Positions 6,704 through 14,050 of a DNA stretch of 32,633 nucleotides are shown here, in pieces. Position numbers and translations under genes: made by a program. Below the pieces are notes generated by a model that was not told the DNA's origin, did not search any database, and worked only from the letters and a program-made list of their open reading frames with translations. The stretch is from Bryobacterales bacterium (lineage in GTDB: Bacteria; Acidobacteriota; Terriglobia; Bryobacterales; Bryobacteraceae): the NCBI GenBank assembly GCA_027459465.1, contig DAIDIH010000052.1, forward strand, positions 1 through 32,633, read 5' to 3'. Every line of letters begins with the position of its first letter. Within the stretch, counting starts at the first letter, position 1.

Positions 6704-7702
6704 TCATGAGCCGAAGAATCGCCGTTCCAGGAGTGCCCGCTCAGCCGGGTTACTCTGGTCGGGCGGGAACACTGCCTTAAGATCGAATTGGAAGTATCCG
6801 GCTAGTCCGTTCCAGATTATCGCCCCGGTTTCCTGGTGCGTATCGAGACGTTTTTTTAGGGCGTCGGGTGGCTCGGGCGATAGAACGTACAGCTTTAGCC
6901 CCGAGCGGGTGCCCTCCCTGATCGCTTCATTGATGTGTGGGTCGGAGAAGCTATACCCCACGCATAGCAGACGCCTTCGTTTTCGCGCCAGTGCCCCCCG
7001 AAAGATCTCGTAGTACTTGGTCAGGAGCGGGTGTGCGGCAATCTGGACCGGCTTTGCCTGTCCGATGACCATGGTCACGCCGTCGTCTGCATACCAGTTC
7101 GAGGATCCGTGGAGCTTTATATAGTAGAATCCCGAGTCGCCCAAGAGGTCGTTGTCCACGGACTTCGGAACCTGGCATTGCTCTTCCCGGAAGTCCTTTT
7201 CGAAGTTCCCGTTGAACCAGCTATCCTTGCTCGGCAGTCCGGGTAGCGTCGGACGGGCGCCGTTGTAGTAATGGCGCTCTATAAAGAGGTCCTGGTTGAG
7301 GGTGAAGAAGAAGCCCGGTCGCCTGTTCGATCCAGCAAATCTAGAAATGAACTCCTGGACCTTAAAGATATTGTTGGCGTTGGGCGCTTCCAGGCGATTC
7401 GAGAAGGCTCGTATCTTGTCATCGATGTACGAATACGCGTCCCTGACGGCCGTCCTGAGCGCCTGTTGCTGGTCCCGCCATCCTTGCTCGTCTTCACCCA
7501 GCAGCGGCCACGGCGCGAGGACTTCGTTGTACGCGGACTCAAAGTCGAAGTTGTGACGCAAGATGTCGCGGACGCGGGAGGCTCGGTCAAGGATCGGGTT
7601 ACTGAAGATGAGGCTCCATAGCTCTCTGGCGAGCGGGCCGCCGAAATTCTTAGTGAAACCTGCGCCGGTAAGGAGTATGTGTTCCCTGCAGTCTATCTCC
7701 AT
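6704..7702 (-). CDS. SIR2-domain protein (putative NADase, defence-like)
   Basis: A 332-residue stand-alone SIR2-like protein of the type linked to bacterial NAD+-depleting immunity. Motifs in order: LLTGAGFTKNFG (11-22, nucleotide-binding GAGxS/T), FTLNQDLFIE (133-141, the TxNxD motif with the putative catalytic Asn136), YIKLHGSSNW (194-203, putative catalytic His198) and CVGYSFSDPHIN (247-258). Unlike deacetylase sirtuins, no zinc-binding CxxC pairs are seen, which fits the SIR2_2/NADase branch. There is no fused effector-sensing domain, so a partner may be needed. The start ATG 7702 has AAGGA about 5 nt upstream. It is divergent from a helical unknown gene across 134 nt holding a perfect palindrome. 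GC content is lower than in the flanks. Confidence 0.82.
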   Translation of the reverse strand: MEIDCREHILLTGAGFTKNFGGPLARELWSLIFSNPILDRASRVRDILRHNFDFESAYNEVLAPWPLLGEDEQGWRDQQQALRTAVRDAYSYIDDKIRAFSNRLEAPNANNIFKVQEFISRFAGSNRRPGFFFTLNQDLFIERHYYNGARPTLPGLPSKDSWFNGNFEKDFREEQCQVPKSVDNDLLGDSGFYYIKLHGSSNWYADDGVTMVIGQAKPVQIAAHPLLTKYYEIFRGALARKRRRLLCVGYSFSDPHINEAIREGTRSGLKLYVLSPEPPDALKKRLDTHQETGAIIWNGLAGYFQFDLKAVFPPDQSNPAERALLERRFFGS

Positions 7703-7741
7703 CGCGTCCTTAATTCTATCTGCCTTGGAGCGCTTGAGTTT

Positions 7742-7757
7742 TACCGCAGATGCGGTA
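7742..7757. promoter_or_regulatory. 16-bp palindrome in divergent intergenic region
   Basis: TACCGCA at 7742-7748 and TGCGGTA at 7751-7757 form a perfect inverted repeat with a 2-base centre. It lies between the divergent starts of the SIR2 gene (7702, minus) and the unknown gene (7837, plus), about 40 nt upstream of the SIR2 start codon. It could be an operator controlling one or both genes. No regulator is encoded next to it. Confidence 0.45.
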
Positions 7758-7836
7758 TCCTTGGCGTTTACTGTCGCTTTCGGGGATGGGGACTTGTCGG
7801 GTGGTTCGCAGCCGTTGCGATGGATAACGACTGACT

Positions 7837-8409
7837 ATGATGCCTTCGCACAACCGGATGCCGTCGCAGAAGTCGGAGATTGAAAAAGCGGACGTGCTGG
7901 GAGAACGTCTGGTCGGCGGGGCCGGGGAGGTGGTCGCATTTATCATAGAACAGTTACGCACGCGATTCGGCGTAGGGTTGCGCGACATTAGTTCTGCCCC
8001 GCAGATTACCATCGAGGTTATTGTGTTCTACATGCACCTGGTAGATCGGCTTGCGCTTGCTCATTTGGGCGTGGAGAAGCGGGAAGCCTTCGTGGATCGG
8101 TTCATCGTCGCCGTCGTAAAGGAGGTTTCGCGAGAACTGGCCAAGCAAGTGTCCGCTGATGATTTTGTCCCGGCACTACGGGAGACATACAACCTCCGTC
8201 AGGTGCAATACGCGCGCTACAGGATGCTGATGCCGTCCGAGCGCGAGGCCCTGAAGAATACCTTGTTTTGGGAGTTCAGCAATGTTCTGTTTGGGTTTTT
8301 CGACGACCACAACCCGGTGACGCTTGCTCTCCTGAATGTCATGGTCATTGACCTGGCCGAGGTGATGCTTAAGGATGCAATGAAGGTTGATGAGGTGTTG
8401 CTAGGTTAG
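7837..8409 (+). CDS. alpha-helical protein of unknown function
   Basis: A 190-residue protein I cannot assign to a named family. It appears almost wholly helical: helices are suggested by VVAFIIEQLRTRFGVGL, IEVIVFYMHLVDRLALAHLG, AFVDRFIVAVVKEVSREL, LRQVQYARYRMLMPSEREAL and LLNVMVIDLAEVMLKDAM. No signal peptide, no clear transmembrane segment and no HTH are visible, so it is probably cytoplasmic. Two adjacent ATGs (7837 and 7840) and one at 7858 are possible starts, and none has a strong ribosome-binding site. It is divergent from the SIR2 gene and shares its lower GC content, which hints at co-acquisition. A partner or immunity role for SIR2 is only a guess. Confidence 0.65.
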   Translation: MMPSHNRMPSQKSEIEKADVLGERLVGGAGEVVAFIIEQLRTRFGVGLRDISSAPQITIEVIVFYMHLVDRLALAHLGVEKREAFVDRFIVAVVKEVSRELAKQVSADDFVPALRETYNLRQVQYARYRMLMPSEREALKNTLFWEFSNVLFGFFDDHNPVTLALLNVMVIDLAEVMLKDAMKVDEVLLG

Positions 8410-8425
8410 AACCGCGGAGTGGAGA

Positions 8426-8572
8426 GTGAGTGTCGTCATCGAGAAGGACGGGCGCGGTTACTACGCGTGGTGCCCGGGGTTGAACGGGTGTCAGTCGCGG
8501 GGTGAGGCGCTGGAAGAGGCGCTGGCGAACATCGGGGAGGCCGTCGAGCTTTACCTGGAAACGCTTCCGAGG
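8426..8572 (+). pseudogene. truncated hicB paralogue
   Basis: The translation SVVIEKDGRGYYAWCPGLNG with CQSRGEALEEALANIGEAVE and YLETLP is a close match to the HicB protein at 80-301 (most residues identical), but it breaks off at YLETLP, about 20 residues before the usual end. No HicA gene follows. The ATG of the first copy has no counterpart; a GTG at 8426 aligns with an internal Ala codon of that copy, so the start is also doubtful. The frame runs on into non-HicB sequence, right before a DUF433 gene. Probably non-functional. Confidence 0.72.
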
Positions 8573-8598
8573 GGCGGGGGGTTCCGTTGTCAACGTGA

Positions 8599-8874
<276 letters not shown>

Positions 8875-8878
8875 GATC

Positions 8879-8941
8879 GCGCACAGCGCAGCGGGGTGCT
8901 GGCGTGGATTGGCCAAATTGAGCGCAGCCCGCGCTGTGCGC
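8879..8941 (+). promoter_or_regulatory. perfect 11-bp inverted repeat between DUF433 and DUF5615 genes
   Basis: GCGCACAGCGC at 8879-8889 is repeated in exact inverted form (GCGCTGTGCGC) at 8931-8941, 41 nt apart. The right arm ends only 7 nt before the ATG of the DUF5615 gene and would cover its ribosome-binding region in a folded mRNA. It may lower toxin translation, act as a partial terminator, or be a protein-binding site. Confidence 0.45.
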
Positions 8942-8948
8942 TCAGCGC

Positions 8949-9236
8949 ATGAAGTTCAAGACCGATGAGAACCTGCCGGCTGAGGCGGCCGCCGTGCTGC
9001 GCGAGTCCGGTTTCGATGCGGAGACGGTTTGGGATGAGAGCTTGTCCGGTTCCGCCGCCGACGTGATCGTGGCCCGAACGCGAAGCGAAGGCCGGATCCT
9101 GGTGACGCTGGATTTAGACTTTGCCAATATCCGTTCGTACGCGCCGCGCGAGCATCCCGGGATTATTGTTTTGATGCTCAAACAACCGGAGCCCGGCCGG
9201 CGGTCCGGTGAAACTCAGGACTCACTTCGCCGATGA
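8949..9236 (+). CDS. DUF5615 PIN-like toxin (second copy, altered C-terminus)
   Basis: A 95-residue DUF5615 protein with the expected acidic residues: TDENLPAE (D6, E7) and VTLDLDFANI (D55, D57), then HPGIIVLMLK. The usual family C-terminus of about 25-30 residues (a helix plus a VVDEEKIRIRG-like strand in the copy at 862) is absent; here the protein ends in PEPGRRSGETQDSLRR, without family similarity. I looked at the other two frames downstream and found no lost tail, so it looks truncated rather than frameshifted. Activity is uncertain. It is the second member of a DUF433/DUF5615 module. Confidence 0.75.
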   Translation: MKFKTDENLPAEAAAVLRESGFDAETVWDESLSGSAADVIVARTRSEGRILVTLDLDFANIRSYAPREHPGIIVLMLKQPEPGRRSGETQDSLRR

Positions 9237-9427
9237 CTCCAGCGGCGGGAATCATCCTGCTGGGAAGAATCGGACCTGCGCCCGTGCGACCGGCGTTGAG
9301 GAAGGGTTGCCGCGACGCGGTCTGAGTTGTTCACGCCCCTGCGACGCCAGCGACGTGTGAAGGCGGGGCGCTGGAGGCGTGAGGAGTCGTCCGACGACGC
9401 GTGGTGAGCGTCGCCGGGCGCGGGAGT

Positions 9428-10711
9428 TCAGAGCGGCTCGGCGCCGGCGGAGAGGGCGGGGAGTTCGAGGCCTTCGACCTGTTGGATGGATTTGCCGGCG
9501 ATGCCCTGGAGGTCGCCGTACATGCCGACGGTGGCGGCCATGACGCGGTCGATCTGCTGTTCGCGTTTGGCCCATTGTTTCTGGATGGCTTTGCGTTCTT
9601 TGTCGAGGTCTTCCTGCATGGAGGAGAAGGCTTCGACGATGGCTTCGACGCGCTGGCGGAAGCGGGGGCCGGTGAGGTATTGGTAGACCATCTCGGCCTT
9701 GGTCTGCTGGCCCTGGCTGATGAGGCGGGCGGTGCTGAGTTCGAGCAGCGAGCTTCGCAGGATGGTGGCGAGGGGGACGAGGACGCGGGGGTGGGCGACC
9801 CAGACGCCATCGATCACGTCGAAGGTTTCGACTTCGGCGGGGAGGGCCTGGGAGACGATGACGGAGATTTCGGCCTTGGCGGCGCGCTGATCGTCGCGGA
9901 GCTTGGCGAGCCATCCGTTGCTCCAGTTCTTGGTGCGCTTGGACTCCCAGAGGATTGTGCCGGCTACGACTCCGGCGGGGCTGACGACGCGCTGCAGCGT
10001 GTCGCCGCCGAATTCGCCTTTCGGGACGGGTTCGATGGTGTCGTAGGGGAACTTCGCGCGGAGCAGGGACTCGAGCTGAAGTTCCTGGACTTCGCCCTGA
10101 AGCTGCTGCGAACCCTGCTCGGCCTTGCGCTTCAGTTCGTCGATGGTCTTCTCCATGGAGGCGATGGTCTGGTCCTTTTCGGCGACCTTGAGCTTGAGGC
10201 CCTCCTCGGCTTCGCGACGGGCTTTTTCGCGGACGTCGGTGAGGCCGGCCTGCACGCGTTTTTCGATGGTGAGGTCGAGTTCGCGTTTGGCGTCGTCGAG
10301 TTCGCGCTGTTTTTTGAGCAGGGCGGCCTGGGCCTGCTGGGCTTCGGCGAGTTTCTTTTCGCGCGCGGCGAGGACTTCCTGGAGGTCGCGGAGGGCGCGG
10401 TCCTTTTGCTCGATTTCGGCGGCGCTGGCGGCCTTGGCTTTTTGCGCTTCTTCGGCGGCGAGTTTGAGGCGCTCGGCCGCGAGCTCTTTTCCGACGCGGT
10501 CCGCGATCTGGTGGTCCATTTGGCGCTTCGCGTCGGCCAGGGCCTTTTCCTTGTCGCGTAGAGCCGACTCGCGTTTCGTGATCTCGTCGTCTTTGGCCGC
10601 GAGGCGCTGTTCGTACTGGCGGCGGGTTGCCTCGATGAGCGGGGCGGCGAGGGATTCGGTGAGCGGGATCTCGGTTTTGCAGTTGGGGCAGAGGATGGTG
10701 GGTTGGGTCAT
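9428..10711 (-). CDS. DUF2130 coiled-coil protein
   Basis: A 427-residue DUF2130-family protein. The N-terminus ILCPNCKTEIPLTESL carries one CxxC pair (C8, C11), as in a half zinc-ribbon. A long, strongly charged, heptad-like segment from about residue 25 to 210 is a coiled coil. The conserved C-terminal domain follows: LLRAKFPYDTIEPVPKGEFG, GTILWESKRTKNWSNGWLAK (251-270), AEISVIVSQALP (280-291) and VWVAHP. The E/K arrangement recalls a restriction-nuclease-like fold, but no activity is established for the family. The start is set at ATG 10711, where the CPNC motif follows at once; upstream in-frame sequence is not protein-like. It is divergent from the DUF1080 gene. Confidence 0.87.
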   Translation of the reverse strand: MTQPTILCPNCKTEIPLTESLAAPLIEATRRQYEQRLAAKDDEITKRESALRDKEKALADAKRQMDHQIADRVGKELAAERLKLAAEEAQKAKAASAAEIEQKDRALRDLQEVLAAREKKLAEAQQAQAALLKKQRELDDAKRELDLTIEKRVQAGLTDVREKARREAEEGLKLKVAEKDQTIASMEKTIDELKRKAEQGSQQLQGEVQELQLESLLRAKFPYDTIEPVPKGEFGGDTLQRVVSPAGVVAGTILWESKRTKNWSNGWLAKLRDDQRAAKAEISVIVSQALPAEVETFDVIDGVWVAHPRVLVPLATILRSSLLELSTARLISQGQQTKAEMVYQYLTGPRFRQRVEAIVEAFSSMQEDLDKERKAIQKQWAKREQQIDRVMAATVGMYGDLQGIAGKSIQQVEGLELPALSAGAEPL

Positions 10712-10800
10712 GGGGGGTCTCGTTTGGGTTATGCGCTGTTGATAATCTAGCTGAGTCCGCGCGAGGCGTTGGGCGCGGGCCAGGTAGGAGAGGAGAGACG

Positions 10801-11670
10801 ATGGTGAATCGGCGAGGGTTTGCGCGGCGGATTGCCGCAACGGCGACAGTGCTTCCGGCGCTGGCTTCGATGGTGGAAGGAGGCCAGGCGGGGGGGACGG
10901 CGACGCCTCCGCCGGGACGTGGGCAGATGGATGGGAGTCCGGTGGGGGACATGCTGCCGGGACAGAAGTGGCGGGTTCACGACCGCAACCGGACGCAGCC
11001 GCGGAAAGTGACGCCGGGCGAGCCGATCCCGACGCCTTCGGCGCCGTCGGACGCGGTGGTGCTGTTCGACGGGAAGGATCTTTCGCAGTGGAACGGGCGC
11101 GGGCGCGGGGGGGTGACCGGGCCGCCGGGGTGGAAGGTGGAGAACGGGTATATCGAGTTAGTTCCGCGGACGGGGAGCCTGGTAACTAAGGATAGCTTCG
11201 GCGACGTGCAGTTACATCTGGAGTGGATGACGCCGCCGGGCGAGGATGCTTCGCGGGTGGGGCAGTTCCGCGGCAACAGCGGCGTCATATTGATGGGGCA
11301 TTACGAGATACAAGTGCTGTCGAGTTATAATAACCCGACTTACCCGGACGGGAGCGCCGGGGCGATTTACGGGCTGTATCCGCCGATGGTGAATCCGTGT
11401 TTGCCGGAGGGGCAGTGGAACAGCTACGACATCGGTTTCGAGGCGCCGAGGTTCGAACAGAGTAAGTTAGTCAAGCCGGCCTACGTTACTTTGTTCTTCA
11501 ACGGCGTGCTCGTGCACAACCGGGTGGCGCTGCTGGGGACGACGTCGCGGGAGCCGATTGCGGCTTACACGCCGCATCCGGCGGAGCTTCCGCTGGTGTT
11601 GCAGGGGCACGCCGGTCCGGCGCGGTTCCGGAACATCTGGATCCGCCGTTTGCGTGGCTACGACGCCTGA
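10801..11670 (+). CDS. DUF1080 secreted protein (3-keto-glycoside hydrolase-like)
   Basis: A 289-residue protein with a DUF1080 (concanavalin-like jelly-roll) domain; some members hydrolyse 3-keto-disaccharides or related glycosides. The N-terminus MVNRRGFARRIAATATVLPA is a twin-arginine-like signal. The domain begins at VVLFDGKDLSQW (86-97), continues through KVENGYIELVPRTGSLVTKD, FGDVQLHLEWM, GNSGVILMGHYEIQVLSSYN and GAIYGLYPP, and closes with PLVLQGHAGPARFRNIWIRR, which is characteristic of the family. It meets the ThuA gene tail to tail with 12 nt between the stops. DUF1080, ThuA and Gfo/Idh proteins often occur together in sugar-degrading bacteria, which fits this window. The exact substrate is unknown. 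Confidence 0.9.
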   Translation: MVNRRGFARRIAATATVLPALASMVEGGQAGGTATPPPGRGQMDGSPVGDMLPGQKWRVHDRNRTQPRKVTPGEPIPTPSAPSDAVVLFDGKDLSQWNGRGRGGVTGPPGWKVENGYIELVPRTGSLVTKDSFGDVQLHLEWMTPPGEDASRVGQFRGNSGVILMGHYEIQVLSSYNNPTYPDGSAGAIYGLYPPMVNPCLPEGQWNSYDIGFEAPRFEQSKLVKPAYVTLFFNGVLVHNRVALLGTTSREPIAAYTPHPAELPLVLQGHAGPARFRNIWIRRLRGYDA

Positions 11671-11682
11671 CCGGCGTGACGG

Positions 11683-12699
11683 CTATTTTTCGCTGGGGCT
11701 GTCGTCGGCCTTGAGGTCGCCGATGGCGTACTGGATGCCGGCGAGCATGTGGGCGACGAAGGGACGCATGTAGTAGACGTTCTCCTGGTGGCCGTGGGCT
11801 TCGTAGAAGACGCGGCCGTTGCCGACGCGCTGGATGTAGCTGAGGGCGTAGTCGCCGTCGGTGCGGCGGGTGGCGGCGGGTTCCTTGGCTTTATCTTCGG
11901 CGCTCATTTTTGCGTAGTTGACGCTGGTGAGCACGTGGACGCGTTTGCGGCTGAAGGAATTCTGGGCGAAGGTGTAAGTCTCGTCGACGATGACGTAGCC
12001 GCGGGCGGGGAACATGGCGGTGAGCGGGCTATTGGGGTCGTCGATTTTGACCTGGATCAGGGTCGGGTAGGTCCAGTGGAATTTGAAGAAACCGCCGATC
12101 ATTTCGTTAAATTCGGGCCAGGTGCCGGTGACCTGGGCGGGAGGTTCGCCGGGGGCGCTGGGGCGGCCGCTGGTGTGGTAGGAATCGGTGGCGGCGTGGA
12201 TGCCGGCGAGGCCTTTGCCGCCTTTGACGAAATCGAGGAGGGCCTGGCGGCGGGCGGCGGTGATGGCCGGGTCGTTGGGGTCGTCGAGGAACTGGCCGGT
12301 GGTGGAGTCGAGGAAGATGGCGTCGTAGCGCTTGAGATTTTCGGGGGTGATGGAGGCGGAATCGTAGGTGATGTCGGTCATCCAGGCGCCGGTTTTATCG
12401 CCGAGGTATTCGACCATTTTGGCAGCGAGCGGGATGGAACTGTGGACAAAGCCGACGGCGCGGCACAGGACGAGGACGCGGCGAAGCTGCTGCGGGGTGG
12501 CGTAGGGCTTGTCGGGAAGAGCGGCCATCATGGCCGAGATGTCGGCCGGGTTGGCGAACTCCTTTTGGGGGCAGCCGCGGCTGAAACCGCCGCTGAAACC
12601 GTCGGGGGGGCAGGGTCTGGAGGAGGGCTGCTGGGCGAAGAGGAGTCCGCCGAAGAGCATGAGTCCGATGGAACCCGCGATTCTGAAAGTTTTCTGCAT
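11683..12699 (-). CDS. ThuA-domain secreted protein
   Basis: A 338-residue ThuA-like protein (glutamine-amidotransferase-like fold named after a trehalose-utilisation protein). The start ATG 12699 is preceded by GGAG and followed by a signal peptide, MQKTFRIAGSIGLMLFGGLL, ending near FAQQ. The domain holds RVLVLCRAVGFVHSSIP, YDAIFLDSTTGQF, GKGLAGIHAATDSYHT (typical ThuA GIH motif), FFKFHWTYP and GRVFYEAHGHQENVYY (the usual GRVFY..LGH pattern with AHGH here), ending in a HMLAGIQYAIGDL helix. These are the family's sugar-pathway hallmarks, but catalysis is unproven. A sigma70-like promoter is possible at 12754-12783. Confidence 0.88.
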   Translation of the reverse strand: MQKTFRIAGSIGLMLFGGLLFAQQPSSRPCPPDGFSGGFSRGCPQKEFANPADISAMMAALPDKPYATPQQLRRVLVLCRAVGFVHSSIPLAAKMVEYLGDKTGAWMTDITYDSASITPENLKRYDAIFLDSTTGQFLDDPNDPAITAARRQALLDFVKGGKGLAGIHAATDSYHTSGRPSAPGEPPAQVTGTWPEFNEMIGGFFKFHWTYPTLIQVKIDDPNSPLTAMFPARGYVIVDETYTFAQNSFSRKRVHVLTSVNYAKMSAEDKAKEPAATRRTDGDYALSYIQRVGNGRVFYEAHGHQENVYYMRPFVAHMLAGIQYAIGDLKADDSPSEK

Positions 12700-12753
12700 G
12701 GATAAACTCCGGTCCTGGAACGAGGTTGGGATTTGTGCCGCCAAAGCGATACA

Positions 12754-12783
12754 AGTTTATTCCAGGGCGGCGGGGGAGTTCAA
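12754..12783 (-). promoter_or_regulatory. possible sigma70 promoter of ThuA gene
   Basis: On the minus strand TTGAAC (12783-12778) and TAAACT (12759-12754) are separated by 18 nt, about 55 nt upstream of the ThuA start. Each hexamer matches consensus at four of six positions. Weak support. Confidence 0.28.
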
Positions 12784-12789
12784 TGGAGG

Positions 12790-12851
12790 CGCCGGGGAAG
12801 GGGTGGGCTTCCCCGGCGGGTCGGCAGTGGCGTGGGGGACACGCCGCTGCC
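12790..12851 (-). terminator. two strong hairpins downstream of EXORDIUM-like gene
   Basis: 12823-12834 pairs with 12840-12851 (12 bp with one G-T pair, 5-nt loop), and 12790-12800 pairs perfectly with 12808-12818 (11 bp, 7-nt loop). Both lie directly after the minus-strand stop at 12869. No T-run follows either stem, so they could be a Rho-independent-like stop without a U-tract or mRNA 3' stabilisers. Confidence 0.45.
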
Positions 12852-12868
12852 GGGGGTCAATTTCGATT

Positions 12869-13858
12869 CTACTGGACGCAGCCGCCGGCGTCGTTGTTGT
12901 CGACGTTGCTCCACAGGGGCTGGACGGGGTAGCTGGTTCCGTTCAGATTCTCGTCCGCCGTGGTGGAATTCCAGGCGCATTTGTCGCCTATCTCGGAGCC
13001 GCTGCCGTCGAGCCAGCCGGAGCTGGGGAACTGGTCGGTGATGGTTTCGGCGAACTCGTGGCCTTCGACGATGGTGATGCCGGCGTTGTAGCCCAGGTTG
13101 TTGAAGTTGGCGCCGCAGCTTGTGCCGGCGTCGGTGATGTAAGGCAGGTTGGTGTAGGCGACGTCGCCGTAGGTGGAGCTGGTGGAGCTGTGCCAGGCGC
13201 AGTATTGGGTTCCGAAGCCGCTCGAGCTGTTGCCGGTGGCGGTGGCGATGACGTACTGGGCGCTCGCATTGCTGGCGACGGAGGTGTTGCCGAAGTGGGC
13301 CGCGGCCTTCACGGCTTCGGCCGCGAGTTGCGACTGCGTTGGGGACGTGGGCGCGGTGGAGGCGTTGTCGTACCAGTAATTGACCAACATACCGGACTGG
13401 TTGCCGGCAGGGGTACCGGCGCCGTTGCAGAAATAGGTGCCGCTCGCGACGCCCTGGCAGTACTGGGTGACGGTGCCCAGCCATTGCGTGTTGCCGACGT
13501 GACCGAGGAAGGACTCGAGCAGGGCGGCTTCGCCGCTCGGATCGTTATTGTTCCACTGGGAGCCCCAGAAGACGAGATAGACTTTGGGAGCGGTTTCGAC
13601 GCCGATGGTTCCTGCGCTGCCATCGCTGGTGCCGCCGTGGTAATAGAGATTCTTGGATTTGGTGGGCCTGGCGGAGCGGGCGGCTTCCACCTGCCAGACG
13701 GTGGCATGGATGGCGACCGGTGGCTGGCCGGGTTCGAGGACTCTCAGGCCTCCGGGCGCGCCCTGGGCGAACAGCAGGGACGAGGGGCCGGCGAGCAGAA
13801 GTCCCAGCGCGGCGGGCAGGAATCCTGGAAGCGGCGAATTCAGAAAGTGTTTTTTCAT
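12869..13858 (-). CDS. secreted EXORDIUM/PHI-1-like putative metallopeptidase
   Basis: A 329-residue exported protein. ATG 13858 has AGGAG about 7 nt upstream and a signal peptide follows (PGFLPAALGLLLAGPSSLLF, then AQGA). The body has PKVYLVFWGSQWNNNDPSG, paired cysteines (C134, C144, C220, C248) suggesting disulfides, and the motif IVEGHEFAETITDQF (264-278), an HExxE-type site followed by GWLDGSGSEIGDKCAW. The combination 'EGHE.AE..TD....GW...GEIGD.C' is seen in bacterial relatives of plant EXORDIUM/PHI-1 proteins and suggests a zinc site. Peptidase function is inferred, not shown. A good promoter lies upstream at 13898-13926 and two hairpins follow the stop, so it is probably a single-gene transcript. 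Confidence 0.72.
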   Translation of the reverse strand: MKKHFLNSPLPGFLPAALGLLLAGPSSLLFAQGAPGGLRVLEPGQPPVAIHATVWQVEAARSARPTKSKNLYYHGGTSDGSAGTIGVETAPKVYLVFWGSQWNNNDPSGEAALLESFLGHVGNTQWLGTVTQYCQGVASGTYFCNGAGTPAGNQSGMLVNYWYDNASTAPTSPTQSQLAAEAVKAAAHFGNTSVASNASAQYVIATATGNSSSGFGTQYCAWHSSTSSTYGDVAYTNLPYITDAGTSCGANFNNLGYNAGITIVEGHEFAETITDQFPSSGWLDGSGSEIGDKCAWNSTTADENLNGTSYPVQPLWSNVDNNDAGGCVQ

Positions 13859-13897
13859 AAATACTCTCCTGAGGCGAATAGCAGCGTAAGTTTCTCG

Positions 13898-13926
13898 ATT
13901 GTACTCGGGATTCGGGTTAGTTACAA
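13898..13926 (-). promoter_or_regulatory. sigma70-like promoter of EXORDIUM-like gene
   Basis: On the minus strand TTGTAA (13926-13921) and TACAAT (13903-13898) are separated by exactly 17 nt, with the start codon 39 nt further on behind a clear AGGAG. This is the best promoter-like match seen in the window. Confidence 0.55.
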
Positions 13927-14050
13927 GGAGGAATTTAGAGGAAGAGTACCTAAAAAGCGTCTGTGACGGAAGTGCTAGTAAACTAGTTCGGACGGATGAC
14001 CAGGCTGGTTCGTGCGGATGAGCCGGGGAAGCCAACATTCAGGAGCGTTG

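Noticed and set aside
4995..6707. A 570-residue serine hydrolase with a long N-terminal extension
   Set aside because: The extra 134 codons are Arg/Pro-rich and lack domain character, while a normal signal peptide starts at ATG 6305.
9252..10952. Long open frames in other frames or on the other strand of the DUF2130 gene
   Set aside because: Low-complexity Arg/Pro- or Gly/Asp-rich translations with no homology pattern; the DUF2130 frame has a zinc-ribbon start, coiled coil and conserved domain.
11749..12705. A 318-codon plus-strand frame opposite the ThuA gene
   Set aside because: Gly/Val/Ala/Asp-rich shadow of the ThuA reading frame; no start signal and no domain.
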